In this document: positions 50,371 to 62,829 of the stretch, in pieces | Layout: each line of letters opens with the position of its first letter | Numbering within the stretch: position 1 is the first letter of the stretch | NCBI GenBank assembly: GCA_963457665.1 | Contig: OY735209.1 | Location: forward strand, 61,342,154 to 61,406,153 | Direction: 5' to 3' | Source of the DNA: Thysanoteuthis rhombus | Lineage: Eukaryota; Mollusca; Cephalopoda; Oegopsida; Thysanoteuthidae | DNA length: 64,000 nucleotides | Notes under the pieces: model-generated | What the model was told of the DNA's origin: nothing | What the model saw: only the letters and a program-made list of their open reading frames with translations | Database searches by the model: none | Program-made: the position numbers and the translations under genes

Positions 50371-50734
50371 ATGATGGTATTTTTTCCTTTTGCTTTAATA
50401 AATGCATTGCACAGAACCCTTATTAATATACTTTCGAGAAGGAGAACAGCAGAATAGTATTTGATATCAGAGAATCTAAAACTGAATTTGACATCATATT
50501 CAAGGTCTCTCCAGGAAGGATCCAGCAATTCAATATTAACAAAAGGAAAAAAAAAAGAAGTCTACCCAGAGTAATTACATTCAAAGTCCTCTTGATAGGT
50601 TTCAACCAAATGTCGCTTTTACTTTTCAAAAGTCTCAAAAGTGCTTTTTGGGGGCCACCATACTTTTTTGTTGTCTACTTTTGATGTTGTCTATAGTCTG
50701 AAATCACTTTGGGAAAAGCCAAAAATTATACAGA

Positions 50735-51032
50735 GCCAAATCAAAACTTTAAAGTGGAGGCTGAAAGATCTGGCTGATGTGATCTTTTGCCACAAAACCT
50801 CAAACTAGACTTGAAGAATGACTCGTTTGGTCAATGTGAATGTGACATTTACACAGTACACAAGGTCACTCAATAGTGCATCACTACTGACTGAGTGACC
50901 CAATGGAAGAGTGTCTAATCACAAGTATGCAGTAAGATCTTTTCTGAATGATTACCAAGTTATATCAAAGCAACCCAACCAGTTTTTAGAGATATTCAAA
51001 ATGGCTGGATGCTTTCTGGACAAACCTGAATT
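50735..51032 (-). mobile_element. Mariner-like element remnant next to exon 6
   Basis: The right end tggctggatgctttctggac and the interior (gtgacccaatggaagagt, gaatgattaccaagttatatc) match 2090-2270. The two copies define a non-coding half of the element. It ends 55 bp from the exon 6 donor. Confidence 0.6.
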
Positions 51033-51086
51033 TTTTGTGCGATGGTTAATATCTAAGAAAAAATTCTTCCCAAAGTAAAAACTTAC

Positions 51087-51306
51087 AGCGATTGTAGCAA
51101 GAAAAATCCTGCCACCAAAAGTTAGCAGGTCTGACAAAATCTTAATATAGTGCAGTCTTGCTTGGATTGTGGACAGGTGCTTCTGACCAGGAACGGTCAG
51201 ATTTTGGTTCTGTCGCAAGTAATGTGTCAAAGTTCGACGGACATCTTTCAACTTCATATTTTCCAGGATAGTCCGAGGTACAAATCTGTTCAGGCCAAAC
51301 TCTTTT
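51087..51306 (-). CDS. FRMPD-family exon 6 (end of F2, start of F3)
   Basis: This 220-nt exon supplies the last base of the split glutamate codon and then 73 codons ending at phase 0. It encodes KEFGLNRFVPRTILENMKLK, DVRRTLTHYLRQNQNL and STIQARLHYIKILSDL. The E-F/W-G-L-x-x-F-x-P and Q-A-x-L-x-Y-x-x-I-L motifs are F2 hallmarks of the family; LTFGGRIFLATIA begins the PH-like F3 lobe. The acceptor is atttcag and the donor is gtaagt. A transposon remnant ends about 55 bp past the donor. Confidence 0.95.
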
Positions 51307-51635
51307 CTGAAATAGTAAACATAGAAAAATGAAAAAAGATAAAAGATTTCAAAAGAATCTCGATAAGAGATCAATGAAAAAAATTGAGAAACAAAAAGTT
51401 CAAAGATCTATGTAGAAAGTATGAAATCTAAAAAGATATATGATTGATTGGAAAATATTAATCTAAAAAATCTAATGTTAGAATGAAGACAGTGAAAAAT
51501 GTCTGGTATCGAATAATGAATTTCCAGTGGTTACTAGTATAGACAAGAATTTTCAATTTAAGAAGAGATGTCAGGCTTGAGAAGTATTCAAGAAAACTCT
51601 AATGTTCTATTGTTGTTATGATTAGGTGTAGGTGC

Positions 51636-51960
51636 ACCTAACAAAAGCATTAAACTGTTAAAAATTTAGCAGAAGCAAGGATAACTGCTAAAAGCTAACT
51701 TTTATTATATATTATTATATGAATTTAGCTTTGGTTTGTTTGTTTTTGCTCTGAAATTCCAATAAACAGACCTGGTGAGATTAAATTTTAATATGTTATA
51801 GCTTAAACATAAAGCTTTAAATAAACTGTGCGTTGAATGCAAACTAATATTCAATTTTATTCCTTTATCTAATTATCGATATATATCTTGATCATCATTT
51901 GATGCCAGCATGCTACACCTTCTTGAAAAGCTCTTTGTCTGAGATGAAACATATCAAAAT
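51636..51960. mobile_element. Rearranged copy of the 11283 TIR element
   Basis: It starts with acctaacaaaagcattaaact, then an inverted version of the other copy's right interior (agcaaggataactgctaa...ttagctttggtttg). It continues in direct orientation with ttttaatatgttatagctta and gatcatcatttgatgccagcatgc. The far TIR is missing. Confidence 0.65.
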
Positions 51961-52087
51961 TTTAGCTCTCTAAATCTGTTTTGGGCCTATATGTTTCTAT
52001 ACTATGGGCACTTTATCAAGTGCCTGGCTTTATAATGATTATTTTCTGAAATATGGAATACTATGTATTTCCAATAAATATACAAAA

Positions 52088-52112
52088 ACATATATATATA
52101 TATATATATATA
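52088..52112. repeat. (AT)n microsatellite
   Basis: A short AT dinucleotide run. Confidence 0.9.
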
Positions 52113-52632
52113 TGTATACATAACCAAACTGAAAAAGTCAAGTAAACAATTTTGGTGAATAGTTTCTAATTGATTTTGACACTCCCTTCAATTCATTCTT
52201 AAAGCATAACACATTTTCTACACCATTAATCCATAAATTGTAGATGCTCGCAAAAAGTAACAATTATCCATTGCAAAATAAAAATCCCTAGAGCATTGCA
52301 AAATAATCTATAGCAAATTATCCATTCCAAGATAAAAGCTCTGACTCACAGGTAGAATCAATCACAATGAAATAGAAATTTCATTGAGTTGGCCATAGAA
52401 TTGCAATGGTGGAATTGACCATCATTTAAGGTCAATATCCAACTAAAAGGATAATGATGATTCCACATAATAAACCTCATCCATCAACTATGAAAGCAAC
52501 CTGTTCAGCAAGTAAACATTGCATGGTAGAAGTAACTGAATAATAATGCTCAAAATTCTTCAAAGCTTAAAGATTCCTGTATTCATGCAGAGGGGAATTA
52601 CTTCATAGGAGCTGGTGGAAACTGTTTTAGAG

Positions 52633-52930
52633 CAGTGGTTTCTTAGGTTCTTGGCATTTAATTTTTAGACTAATAATGAACTATGATAAAAAGCAATTTC
52701 CGTCCTTTGAAAATCATATTTACTAGAAATGGATTTCATTTTTTTCATTCTAATAAATGGTACAGGTCTGGGTACAATGATTATGTTTCTTGATAGCTGT
52801 GCGATGAATGATGTGGTTTCTCTGCCACAGAATTTGCTTCGTCAGTTGCAACAAGAACATAGCTGTGGACTCACAAGTATTTTTTGTTGGACTCCCAGTT
52901 GGTCCATGGACCTACGTTTCAAAACCACCG
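52633..52930. mobile_element. hAT-like MITE with 8-bp target duplication
   Basis: Ends cagtggttt and, inverted, aaaccaccg fit hAT-type TIRs. The flanks ttttagag (52625-52632) and cgttagag (52931-52938) agree at 6 of 8 positions, the length typical of hAT target duplications. The interior (ctaataaatggtacag, ggtttctctgccacag) recurs at 15560-15650. Confidence 0.6.
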
Positions 52931-53326
52931 CGTTAGAGTGAGTAATCATTTGTTCATTAAATTCTCTGATCTTTGGGATATTACAAACATTGACTGAAAT
53001 TTTCATAAAATGGTCAAGTTTTCCAATAAGCTTCCTTTTAATTCTTAATCCTATTCCATCAACCAGTGAGTGAATATTCCTCTCTCAATAGATGAGCCAC
53101 AGAGCTGAAATAAATTCCAACTCTAAAGGTTCATCTGAATATTCGTGGATGATACTTTAGAGTACTCCAATCAAATGCCATTTCATAAGTTTAGATATCA
53201 ATGTGTTTTGGATAGTGACATTAACAATTTGTCCATGAATGATTCTATCATTCTAGTGTGAAATGTTCATTTTTTTTTTGCGTATGAATGATAGCACTAC
53301 AGCAAAATAATGTAAGAGTTACTTAC

Positions 53327-53463
53327 TCAAATGACTTGAGAGAGAACTTGGTTTGGGTACCCCGGCTTGTCACGTGCTGGTGGATCTGAAGAGCCGCCAG
53401 CCGAAACATGCTTTCATATTTCAAGTCACCTGCAAATCGCTCTTGGACAACATCATTGCAACA
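53327..53463 (-). CDS. FRMPD-family exon 5 (FERM F2 lobe)
   Basis: This 137-nt exon starts at phase 0 and ends inside a glutamate codon (two bases, GA). It encodes [20 protein letters not shown] and then [15 protein letters not shown]. The N-D-V-x-x-E-R-F and L-A-A-L-x-I-H motifs are F2 helices shared across FRMPD proteins. Using gtaagt as donor avoids an in-frame TAA that appears immediately on read-through, which fixes the boundary. The acceptor is attttcag. Confidence 0.95.
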
Positions 53464-55792
53464 CTGAAAATAGAGAGACAGAATCAGCATAAAAATAAGA
53501 GTCATCGATCTTGTCGGCCATTAGCAATTGCCTCCCAAATTAAAGACGACAGAAACTAACAATGATGAAGGTTGGCAATTGAGTGAGCTAATTAACTTGC
53601 AGTTGAAAAAAATTACAGACTGTCAGAGAACAAAGAAAGATCAAATATGCTTCATTTTAGGAATTGATCAACAAGGAAAAGAAATAAATTTTGCTTCTCG
53701 AATGGTTACAGAACTGACAAGATTAATATTGTCTCAGTTCATTAGTCCATTAAAGAGAAATTTTGAAAGCAAAGCTAGGTCACAAGAATACGGAATCTAT
53801 TTAAAGAACCTGGAAAAGAGACACGACTGTCTGCTGCTACTCCAACTGCAGATGATCACTGCAACTTCTGTATCGAACATATAATAAACAAATAAATTAT
53901 AAAGATATATATTTTTTCGTATAAATGTATTTATTCATTAGAGTGATAAATTTACATTAATATCTAATACTTGTCAATTTATTTCAGTCAGTAAGACAGC
54001 CTCCTGGCAATCAATTGATTGAGAGTTCATATCATACAAGGGGAATGTGACTTTTACTCATCAGTTTAGACCCTTAATTTTGGTGAGGATTGTTCTTTTT
54101 GCTCTCGGTCTTGTTATGGTAGAAAAAAAAGTCAACACCAGTTTTGAAAACCTGTAGATTTAAGAGATTTTTCTTGAACATATCCAGCCATTTGATTTTA
54201 ACAGAAAAATAAACTACCTAGGGCAATGGTACTAGTTTTTATTCAAAGATTCTCGGGACCTCATACACTTATCACAGCATTCCTTACACTTTTCAAAACA
54301 GTCTGCAAAGCCCTATACGGGGACCACCATCAACTATCTCAGAAATGAAACAACACTAAAATGAGAGATTAGCTTGCATTAGTAAACTAAAGTTCCCGTA
54401 TAACTAATTTTTATAACTTGATATTTTCTATGAAATAAAACAAACAATTATTAAAGCACAGGCAACCGTTTTCTCATCATTTTCAAAATTAGGATTTTTT
54501 CATCACTTTTGTCCTTCCGTCACTTTACTAGTCTTTCAAATTAGTAATGTGTATTTATTATTAAATACAATTAATGCGTAAGGCAGAGATTTTCAAACTT
54601 TTTATATTGGCCATACACTTTTTAAAAATTATTTTTATAAGCAAATCATATATATAGTGTCATCCCAGCAGGTCAACTGACTCAGAAAGTAACCAACTTT
54701 GAAACAGGCTGAATTCAGAAAAAGCTACACGACCATTGATCATTTCCATTCTGTAAATGAACTAAAAGAGAAAGCAGAATTTAAAATGCCACTTGCTTTA
54801 GCATTTATCGAGTTCAAGACAGCTAAGTGGAAATCACCAAGGTCATCGATACTATCATACGATAAGGCGTAGACCCCGTATATGTCAGAGTCTTGCAACA
54901 TATGTACTGGCACAGCTGTTCCTTTATCAGGTTACATAATGATTCTATAAGCTCAAAAATGGAGTAAGACAAGGTGATAGCAGCTCACCCAAACTATTCA
55001 TAGCCTGCTTCAAGATGTTCTTCTGAAATTAACTTGGACTTCACATCAAACATGTTGAGGTCAAAGACACAAAAATCCAAATCGAAAACGCAGGCCTGAA
55101 AAAAGTAGACCACTAAATCTACCGAAGACAAAAAATCTCCATGAAACCCTCAAAAGTAGAAGAAATTGAGAGAAGAATCAATCTAGGGTGGCAGGCTTTT
55201 GGTAGAGCAAGCTCAGCATTTAGGAAATAAAAAAATCTAATTAGTTTTAAAAAGAAGAATCTAAAACAAATGCATCCTCCCAATAGTCTCCTATGGAGCT
55301 GAAACATGGAACCTGAGCAAAAGATTAGCCCTCAAACTGAGAACCATGCAGTATGTACAGGAAAATCATGTTCAACATCACATGGAAAGATCACAAAACA
55401 GCACTGAATGTTAGAGAAAAAACAAGAGTCACGGATATCATAGAATCGATTAGAAAACTCCAATGGCAATGGGCTGGTCATATTGCAAGAATGTTAGACA
55501 ACTTTGACATCATGACTAACAATGTGAATCTCAAATGAGAAACTGGTCCAGCAAAATATAAGATGGTGTGACGGAATAGACAAGTTCAGAAAGTATTGGC
55601 TCTGCAACGCCCATGATAAATAGGTCTGGCAAACCCTGGATAAGTCTGTATCCAACGAAGGACGTTAAGATGATCATGATGATAATACTCAATTATTAGT
55701 GACACACTCAAATGTCATAACACACTCAGTTAAGAAAGCTGTTGTGTGAGATATAGAATATTCTTAATATATAATATGTGCTTAGGATTTAC
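53464..55792 (-). other. Intron 4-5 (2329 bp)
   Basis: It contains an RTE-like LINE fragment (about 54690-55690) and an unexplained 118-codon open frame on the plus strand (53528-53884). Confidence 0.8.
54690..55690 (+). mobile_element. RTE-like LINE fragment (about 1 kb)
   Basis: Degenerate frames read FRKSYTTIDHF, LKEKAEFKMPLALAFIEFK, SYGAETWNLSKRLALKLRTM, KIMFNITWKDHKTALNVREK and LQWQWAGHIARM. The 3' end is aaggacgttaagatgatcat. In the FIDFxKAFDSVE motif the first Asp is replaced (IEFK), so it is inactive. Confidence 0.85.
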
Positions 55793-55912
55793 CTGTGTAA
55801 AATAGTATTCGAATGATGCAGGGTCTTCTTTCAAAAGAGCATAAGCATCTACAGGTACAAATGTCACCCGAAATAGACACCGAAAATGACGAGAGCCTGG
55901 TTTGGATGCAAT
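55793..55912 (-). CDS. FRMPD-family exon 4 (FERM F1/F2 boundary)
   Basis: This 120-nt, phase 0-0 exon encodes 40 residues, including RHFRCLFRVTFVPVDAYALL and KEDPASFEYYFTQ. The C-L-F-R-V/I-x-F-x-P strand ends F1. The L-x-x-D-P-x-x-F-E-Y motif opens the helical F2 lobe, as in other FERM proteins. The acceptor is cttttcag and the donor is gtaaat. Confidence 0.95.
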
Positions 55913-58900
55913 CTGAAAAGAAAATATAGAATCAAAAGCAATTGAACAAATGATTTAATGGGAAGACTATTTAAGGACAATAATTAAATCATAGACATCA
56001 GAATGGTGGCTATTTGTTCAAGGTAGATAATCAATGGTTGACTCTTATGGTGGTGAGTACAAGACGCCATGTTATTCAGTTTATATGCATTTAAATGACT
56101 TTAGGTATTTAATGTTTGTACACTACAATAGAATTAAAAGTAAATAAAATAGTCAAAGGAGAAAAATTATACTTGCAGAAAAAAATGTTTTTAAATAGAA
56201 TCGTTACACTGGCCATAATAGGGTGGCAAAAATATTGTTGGCAGCATTTCCTAATAACAATAGTCAGGGTGTAAATACTGAAAGACCAATAGGTGAATGG
56301 TGTGTGATTGGTAATAGACAATGAATTCCAGTGATTGATGTGGTCAGTGAAGGCAGTCCAGAGAGAGAGAACTCTGAATAAACACATTAAAATTCCCAAG
56401 CCAAACAGAGTTAGTCGGCAGCAAGATGGCCTTTGAGTTGGAATGTACTTGTTTACTTGTTGAAGAGCTGAGGTCACTAATGTGGTTTTGCTTCATATGA
56501 AGAGTACTGTATTGACGCCTTTATTCTTGTTAAAATTAAATACAAAAATAAATGAGTAATAGTTTTACATACAGAACTTTAGCCACATATGCAATACATC
56601 ACTTCCTTTATCTACTGTCCCAAAAGATTTGGACCCAAGTGTACCGATGCTCATTTGAAGCCCCAACTTTCTTAATCGGTTAATTCCTCTCTCTCTCTCT
56701 CTTCCTTTTCCTCATCAGTAAGACCAGTATTATTTTGCTGTATTCAAACTTTACCATTTTTCCACCATGACCAATCAATGTTCTGAACCTTGCCAAATTC
56801 ATTTTCACAGATGTTGAGATATCTCACTTACACTAAGCTACTTAATCACAAATACTCTTCACTACCTCAAGAATACATATCCGCATCTTCAAGTACCATA
56901 AATGAAATAATGCACTTACTACATTACAGCTGCAGATATTTTGTGTCTCTTAATTCTTACTTCATGACGCACACACGGTTTAAAGCTCATATGTTTTCTT
57001 TTACTTAAATAGTCTTTCTATCATGTGCTTTTCAGCATCTGAGAATGGCCCCCCAAGCTGCTCATGATAAATCCAGGTACAGTGCATTGCCCCCAACTTG
57101 ACAGTAAGGCATACCCCTGATAACCCTGTTTCATAATTATTCCTGGGTCTTCAAAATACCAAGCCTTATGGATTCAGAGCATTTCAGTTATCACTGCTTC
57201 GTTAACATGTGGCTATTACAACTACATGTAGAGAGCACCTACCTTGCGCTTAAGCACCAAGTTCTATCTTTCTTTCCAACCTAGTTACAAGCTGACACTA
57301 TATATTCATCCTATCAAGGATCCTATTTCTTTCCTTAATTACCTTGTGAACTATCTTAAACAGGCCTCTACTATGATGATCAATCTTACTAATGTTCACA
57401 TATATTTTTCTTCCAGCTTTATATGAATTGTTCAGAAATGTTTCATTTGTTGAATCATTAAATGTATGTCCTATTTGTTTGTCTAAACATTTGCACTTGT
57501 CCTTATTTTGATCAAGAACAATATTTGATCTCTGCGTCCATAACTGTACATGGCGCATCATAACAAAGATTGTCAAGGTGACTAGCTTCCTTCTTCAACT
57601 TATGTCATGACATAAGCATGTGGCAGTAAACCCAAAGCATGTTGGGACTAATTCCTTTGTTCCCAGCTGCTGCAACCATCTTGATCTTTTATGAACAGCC
57701 GATAAAGGAAGAGATGTATTGCATATAGGGTTTGATTTGAGGTTCTGTTTCTAAAGCTAATACCTATTTATTTTCGTTTCTGATTTCAACTAAAAATAAA
57801 CAAGTCACTACTGAAGCATAATTATGCATAGTTTGTAGAAAAGAAGAAGGATAAAGAATTATACTAAATAAAAACAAATAGGTTTATTGTTGATGTTTAT
57901 AAATAAGTTATGAATTATTACAATCAATATTATTATACCCGTATTCTTCCTTTGACTGAGTTGTTATGCCTACAATTCAACTTGTATAAATGTGAGAGTT
58001 CACCTGCTGGCCATGGACACAGGCATAAGAGTTGAAGGTTGATGAACCTGGATATGACAGCTGGAAGATGAAAGAAACCAAACTGCCTTTTGTGTTGAGG
58101 TAAAAAGAACTGATGTAGTATACTTGAAGAAAAATGGTGGCGAAGATGTTTGTGTTTGAGGTATTTGTTTGGTAATACTGGGTACCAGCAGCAAGGAAGA
58201 ATCCTTGACCTGACTAAGTGTTCTCAGTGAGCTATATTTTAATTCCGACTACTTGTGTTGAAAGTATTTTAACATTGAGTATTCCTTTGGGCAAAAAGAG
58301 ACAATGTTTCCTCTTGAAAAATATAAACAGAAAAACAAAATACTCCTACATAGAATGATGTCATCATGTGCTAAGAATCGTTTTACGAAATCAATAGGTA
58401 AAAAAATGAAAGAGTATTTATCAAAAATAAGACATGAGACAAATCAATCAGCCAACCATTTTGGGGAAGTGGATATGGACAAGTCTTTAGTTTCATAAAA
58501 ATTATCACACATCAGAAAAGAGATACTATATAAAGATTTCTTTTTTCAAATCTTACCTTACAGCAAAAGATGTTAGGGTCAGGATATCTATTTTTTTTTC
58601 TTTTGAATCTTATTGACACTTCTTTGATTTGATGTACGAGTGTGTGATAAAAATACCAGACTGACTCAGTGGGTTTTTCTTCCAACGTTTTTTACCAGAC
58701 AGAATTGGAGTCATAGTCTCAATTTACTCTCATTTCCTATCATCATTAACTTGCCAGTCACAATTTTATTTTCAGGACATTCATTTCTTCCACATCTTAG
58801 TTTTGGTTATCTTTTTGTCATATGATATGTTTAATAATTGCATTGATTTACTAATAATTATCACCAGAGCATGAACCACACATTGAGAACCCATTTGACA

Positions 58901-60581
58901 TTCAAAACCTGATAAATGATACAGAAATATACTAAGCTTAACTTACTTAGACACAGAGTCATATAGAAGCTGGAAAGATAGTGTTGCATCAATTTTCTAC
59001 ATGGACAGGATGTGTTTCCCTTGAAAATCAGTATTTGACTTTTTGTCTTGGCTTGAATACCCAATAATGATGTCAATGAGAACTATGCAACTATTTTGGC
59101 CACTAGGCTGGCAACCATAGCAATATAATGCATTTTCAATGTTTAGGAACATGCAAAAAGTATTAGTTCTATTTATCTTCAATCCTCCTGTGAATAACTA
59201 TTGATACCTTTCTGCTTTTTTCCTAATGGATTGAATAATGTGAACTTGTTCCCCTCAATGGATTTTATTGGCAATATTTATTCTGTATATATCTTTGATG
59301 ATTTTGTCAGTCTGAAAATCATTTTCCTCTTTGTTTTCTTAAAATATCATACATATAAAAGCTCTATTCCATTAGTAACATAATCATTAATCCTTGATCA
59401 CCAACATTACTTTTTATTGATTTCAAATGTATTCCTAGAGTAGATAAATCGTCATATATTTTATTGCAAAATCATATGCAATATATTCCTATGGTAAAAT
59501 CATCATCAGTGCATTATACATAGTCAGTAATGCATGCATTAATTCCTGAACACTGACAATACCTTCTCTTTAGTTTGAAATGCATCTGATAGTAAAATCA
59601 ATTAAATCAAAATTATATGCAATGCTTTACTAGAGTATAATCATGAGCAATACAATCCATCATGCATATAATAGTCCTATTCAATTAGAAATGCTTCAAG
59701 TAATTCCTGACCTCTAACAATCCCTTTTCAGCCTCATTTTTAATGCACAACATAGACTTTGATTGCTGATACTGGCTAAAACAAATTATAGACAAAAGTT
59801 ATAAAATTCAGCTTTTAATCATCAATCACCCCCTCTGCAGCCAGAAAAATTACGCCTGTTTGTTCAGAAGATTACATAAGCTATATGGAGGAGTAGTAGT
59901 ACAATAAGTGGGCTGTTGTCCCCTAAAATAAAACTGTGATTACTGTTTCTTCTTGCCCAAGAGCCAACAGTTACTATGTCCCTCTAAACATAAATGATGA
60001 GAGAGAATGACAATTTTGACCCTGCATTGGATAACATGGGTACGTAAACTGCTGCTTAAATAATATTGAGCTTGATTATATTGTCATAACTACAACTAGT
60101 CATGCTAAATCACAGAAAAATTGTTTCCCACAGTGATGTAGCTAAAGATTAGTGGGGAATGCTGAACTCTTTGAAGGGACACATCCAACATTTAGTAAGA
60201 TTTGATGAAAAAGAAAAATTGGCAATAAACAGCCAAGCACTTTCACTAAATTGGTGAAAAACATATCTTATTGTGGTTCCTTCCACTGTTTACTAGCAAA
60301 ATTCAAGTTATTTAATTCTTTTACTCAATTTTTAATTGAGCTGAACTTGTACATTTATACCTGTGTAAAATCTACACTACTTGTGGACCCACGAATTATA
60401 AGTACTTTAAAATAAAGAATCATTGAGTTTTGCCTTGACACGACTCAGTTTTGAGCCACTTCTTTCCACTTTTCACACCCAAATTTCAAACTGTTCCTAA
60501 ATATATAACAATTGCCACCTTGTAGGGTGTGCAGACCACATTCAGAATCCTTGCTCTATTGGGATAGTTTCCAGACTTTAC
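55913..60581 (-). other. Intron 3-4 (4669 bp)
   Basis: It contains a tandem repeat at about 59360-59830 and a short (CT)n at about 56688-56703. Regions 57000-57250 and 58000-58230 are less AT-rich than their surroundings but I recognise nothing in them. Confidence 0.75.
59360..59830 (+). repeat. Degenerate tandem repeat (family F), ~155-bp period
   Basis: cattaatccttgatcacc (about 59386), cattaattcctgaacactgac (about 59540) and gtaattcctgacctctaac (about 59700) mark units. Linked blocks: tagtcctattcaattag, cagcctcatttttaatgc, tagtaaaatca. Confidence 0.65.
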
Positions 60582-60713
60582 CTCAGCTATGGTTTCATCC
60601 TCTCGTAGAATGGCAAGCTTCCCAGGAATTGGACTGCGCATGTTGTAGAGTACCAGAGCAAAATGCTGAATACTTTGTATGCTCAGTTTTCCTTGAAGTG
60701 AATTAAGAACATC
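60582..60713 (-). CDS. FRMPD-family exon 3 (FERM F1 lobe)
   Basis: This 132-nt, phase 0-0 exon encodes 44 residues that begin DVLNSLQGKLSI and include HFALVLYNMR and KLAILREDETIAE. It is the helix and later strands of the F1 ubiquitin-like lobe; the QHFALVL motif matches the FRMPD I-x-H-F-A-L-V-L signature. The acceptor is tttgcag and the donor is gtaaag. Confidence 0.95.
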
Positions 60714-61868
60714 CTGCAAAGAAAAGATTTAAATCTTATAATCTCAGACAACAGTGAAACAAACATTTACTAAAAAAATATAATCAATTTCATCTATTCA
60801 CTGAAAAATGAAAGTTTGGGAAGACTTAATCAAAATGGTAGAGATTTAGGTGGTTTAGAATTCGTAGACACTGATGTATGTTTTGCAACAATGGAGTACG
60901 AGGGACTGAGAGGCTACACCAAGAGGCTTTACAGTAGAAATAAATAGAAATAGATTGAATATCAGAAATTTTCTCATCAGCAAAAGAGTTCTGCGACTAT
61001 GGAATATGTCGTGCTATCAACAGATGAATACGAATTCAAGAATTATAATATCTATTACACCTACGCAAATGTTTAAGGCCTAGATACTGAGTAAATATGA
61101 TCCTTATGATGTATGCTTATATATACAAATTGCACACTTTTTTTTGCAGTAAAATAAATATTCTAAAAATGTGAAATGTTCTATGTAAACCTTATTATGC
61201 TCGTGGGAATTCAAATGTAATTATCAGCAGAAACATTTTTTCTTATTCAAAGAGATTAAAATAAAGCCTTTAATTACAAGCAGTTGTGAATAGATAATAA
61301 TGCTGGCTATCAAATATCAGGGGAAAGAACGGATATCAGGTTTAAGTGTTTAGTGGTGGTGAGTTCAATTCCCGAGTCTGGCAATGAAAGCCAGGCACTC
61401 TGATTCAGGGGAAAAAAAGTAAAAAGTTGTCATCTCAAGAATAATCTGTTCTCGTGGATTGAATAAAGTGTTTGGCATGAGATTCCAAGAAGATTACCAA
61501 AAATACACATTTGATCATATGAAAATAAAACCCTAACAGAGGGCAACAATCATTTTCAAAATAAAATGAATAGAATTACTGATGGATTATTTGAACTCTG
61601 AGGTAAAATAATTTCATAATGGAAATTTTTGATTAATAATCTCCAAGTACTGTAAATTAGGAATAGAGAGGCAACCTCTAACAAGACTTGAACTTGCATC
61701 CCACATCTTGGGAGTTGGTCTTTCATGGATGATACTAATGAAAATGCTACATATCAGAATTCAAAATCATTAAGACTATTATTGGGGAGTGAAAACTAAC
61801 ATGACATAAAAATTTATTGTAGAAAAGTGGCAATATAAAAAATAAAGGAAAAGAATGTATCTTCCTAC
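60714..61868 (-). other. Intron 2-3 (1155 bp)
   Basis: Bounded by gtagga and tttgcag. Two short tRNA T-loop-like stretches (about 61360 and 61690) occur without a convincing complete tRNA or SINE. Otherwise nothing recognisable. Confidence 0.75.
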
Positions 61869-61976
61869 CTTCACAGTTGTTTTATTATCATACTTGAAAG
61901 ACTTAGTCTGTCCATTCTCCAGGAACACTTTTAGAACATTTGGCATTAAAGGCACATAACTTTCTTGGCAGGACGG
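61869..61976 (-). CDS. FRMPD-family exon 2 (start of FERM F1 lobe)
   Basis: This 108-nt, phase 0-0 exon encodes 36 residues. It contains MPNVLKVFLENGQTKSF followed by KYDNKTTVK, the first two beta strands of the ubiquitin-like F1 lobe. The N-V-L-K-V-F-L-E-N-G-Q-T/I-K-S-F signature is highly characteristic of FRMPD proteins. The acceptor is tcttgcag and the donor is gtagga. It joins exon 3 directly to give TTVK-DVLNSL, the conserved helix start. Confidence 0.95.
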
Positions 61977-62635
61977 CTGCAAGATAAAATAAAATTTTGT
62001 ATAAATGCACACTACAGCAGATTTCATCACTTGATATTTACTAAGCTTAGTTTGATGAGACTCGGGCTCAAATTAGGGCGGAAAATGGCAGCCTCATTGC
62101 CTCCAGGGTCATCAACCTTTCATTTCAACAAATGTCATATTGGTCCCATCAACCAGCGGAATGACACAATGATGTTCTGACATGGTGATGCATGTGTGTG
62201 TTTACAGACAGAAAAAAAAAAACAAAACATTTTTCCTTTTATGTTCAATGGTATTTTAAGAAAAGTACTATTTGGAATTTTATCATTCCCAGAGTTCAAA
62301 TGACTGGTCTAATTCTATTCGTAGCTTTTGTCATTACCGCAATGTTTTAGTTGATCCATTTTCCATGGCCTCCATCAAATGTATAATTCATATGGAAAGA
62401 GGGCAGTCTCTTTTTTTTGGTGAGGGTAAGGTAGTACCATAGAGGGATGTTATAATGAACTAAAAATTTTTTCCACTTCCTTACAGATTATGTTATCTTA
62501 GAAATTATATAAAACTAAGATCCGAGAGATTCTTTTTGCAACATGACTAACTTGAAGGAATCTGAAAAGCATTTCATAGAAAGTAAGAATTTCTTGGAAA
62601 AAAAAAAAGGTCAGCAAATTCTGTAGATAACTTAC
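61977..62635 (-). other. Intron 1-2 (659 bp)
   Basis: Bounded by gtaagt at 62635 and tcttgcag at 61977. I see no repeat family or other gene in it. Confidence 0.8.
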
Positions 62636-62749
62636 ACTGATCACAGAGGTGCCATTGACTATAACAGCATCAGCAAAACGAACCCGTGTTGGATTATTCC
62701 TCAAGCGTGCTTTTTTTGCAGGAGTAAGGAAGGCAGATCTTCGGCCAGC
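62636..62749 (-). CDS. FRMPD-family exon 1 of window (linker before FERM)
   Basis: This 114-nt, phase 0-0 exon encodes 38 residues starting AGRRSAFLTPAKKARL and continuing with NNPTRVRFADAVIVNG. The minus-strand acceptor is ttttgtag and the donor is gtaagt. A basic stretch followed by a V-R-F-A/S-D/E motif is typical of the FRMPD segment between the PDZ domain and the FERM F1 lobe. The preceding exon, probably PDZ-coding, must be phase 0 and lies upstream of position 64000 or was not recognised. Confidence 0.88.
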
Positions 62750-62829
62750 CTACAAAATAAGTTTAAAACATATGTTATAAGTGGAGAGGAATTTGATGAA
62801 AGGAGATTGAAGAAGAAAACTTGTATTGG

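Larger units (their letters stand above)
51307..53326 (-). other. Intron 5-6 (2020 bp)
   Basis: It contains a rearranged copy of a TIR element (about 51636-51960), an AT microsatellite at 52088-52112 and a small hAT-like element (52633-52930). Confidence 0.8.

Noticed and set aside
56109..56477. 122-codon minus-strand open frame in intron 3-4
   Set aside because: In the right orientation for the gene but without flanking splice sites or phase that fit exons 3 and 4, which already join in frame.
58000..58230. Possible extra FRMPD exon on the minus strand
   Set aside because: Exons 3 and 4 are already contiguous in the conserved FERM domain, and the translation (SSSCHIQVHQPSTLM) shows no family match.
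61345..61720. tRNA T-loop-like stretches (gagttcaattcccgag; antisense caagttcaagtc)
   Set aside because: No acceptor stem, anticodon arm or A box at proper distance could be assembled; at most old SINE fragments.
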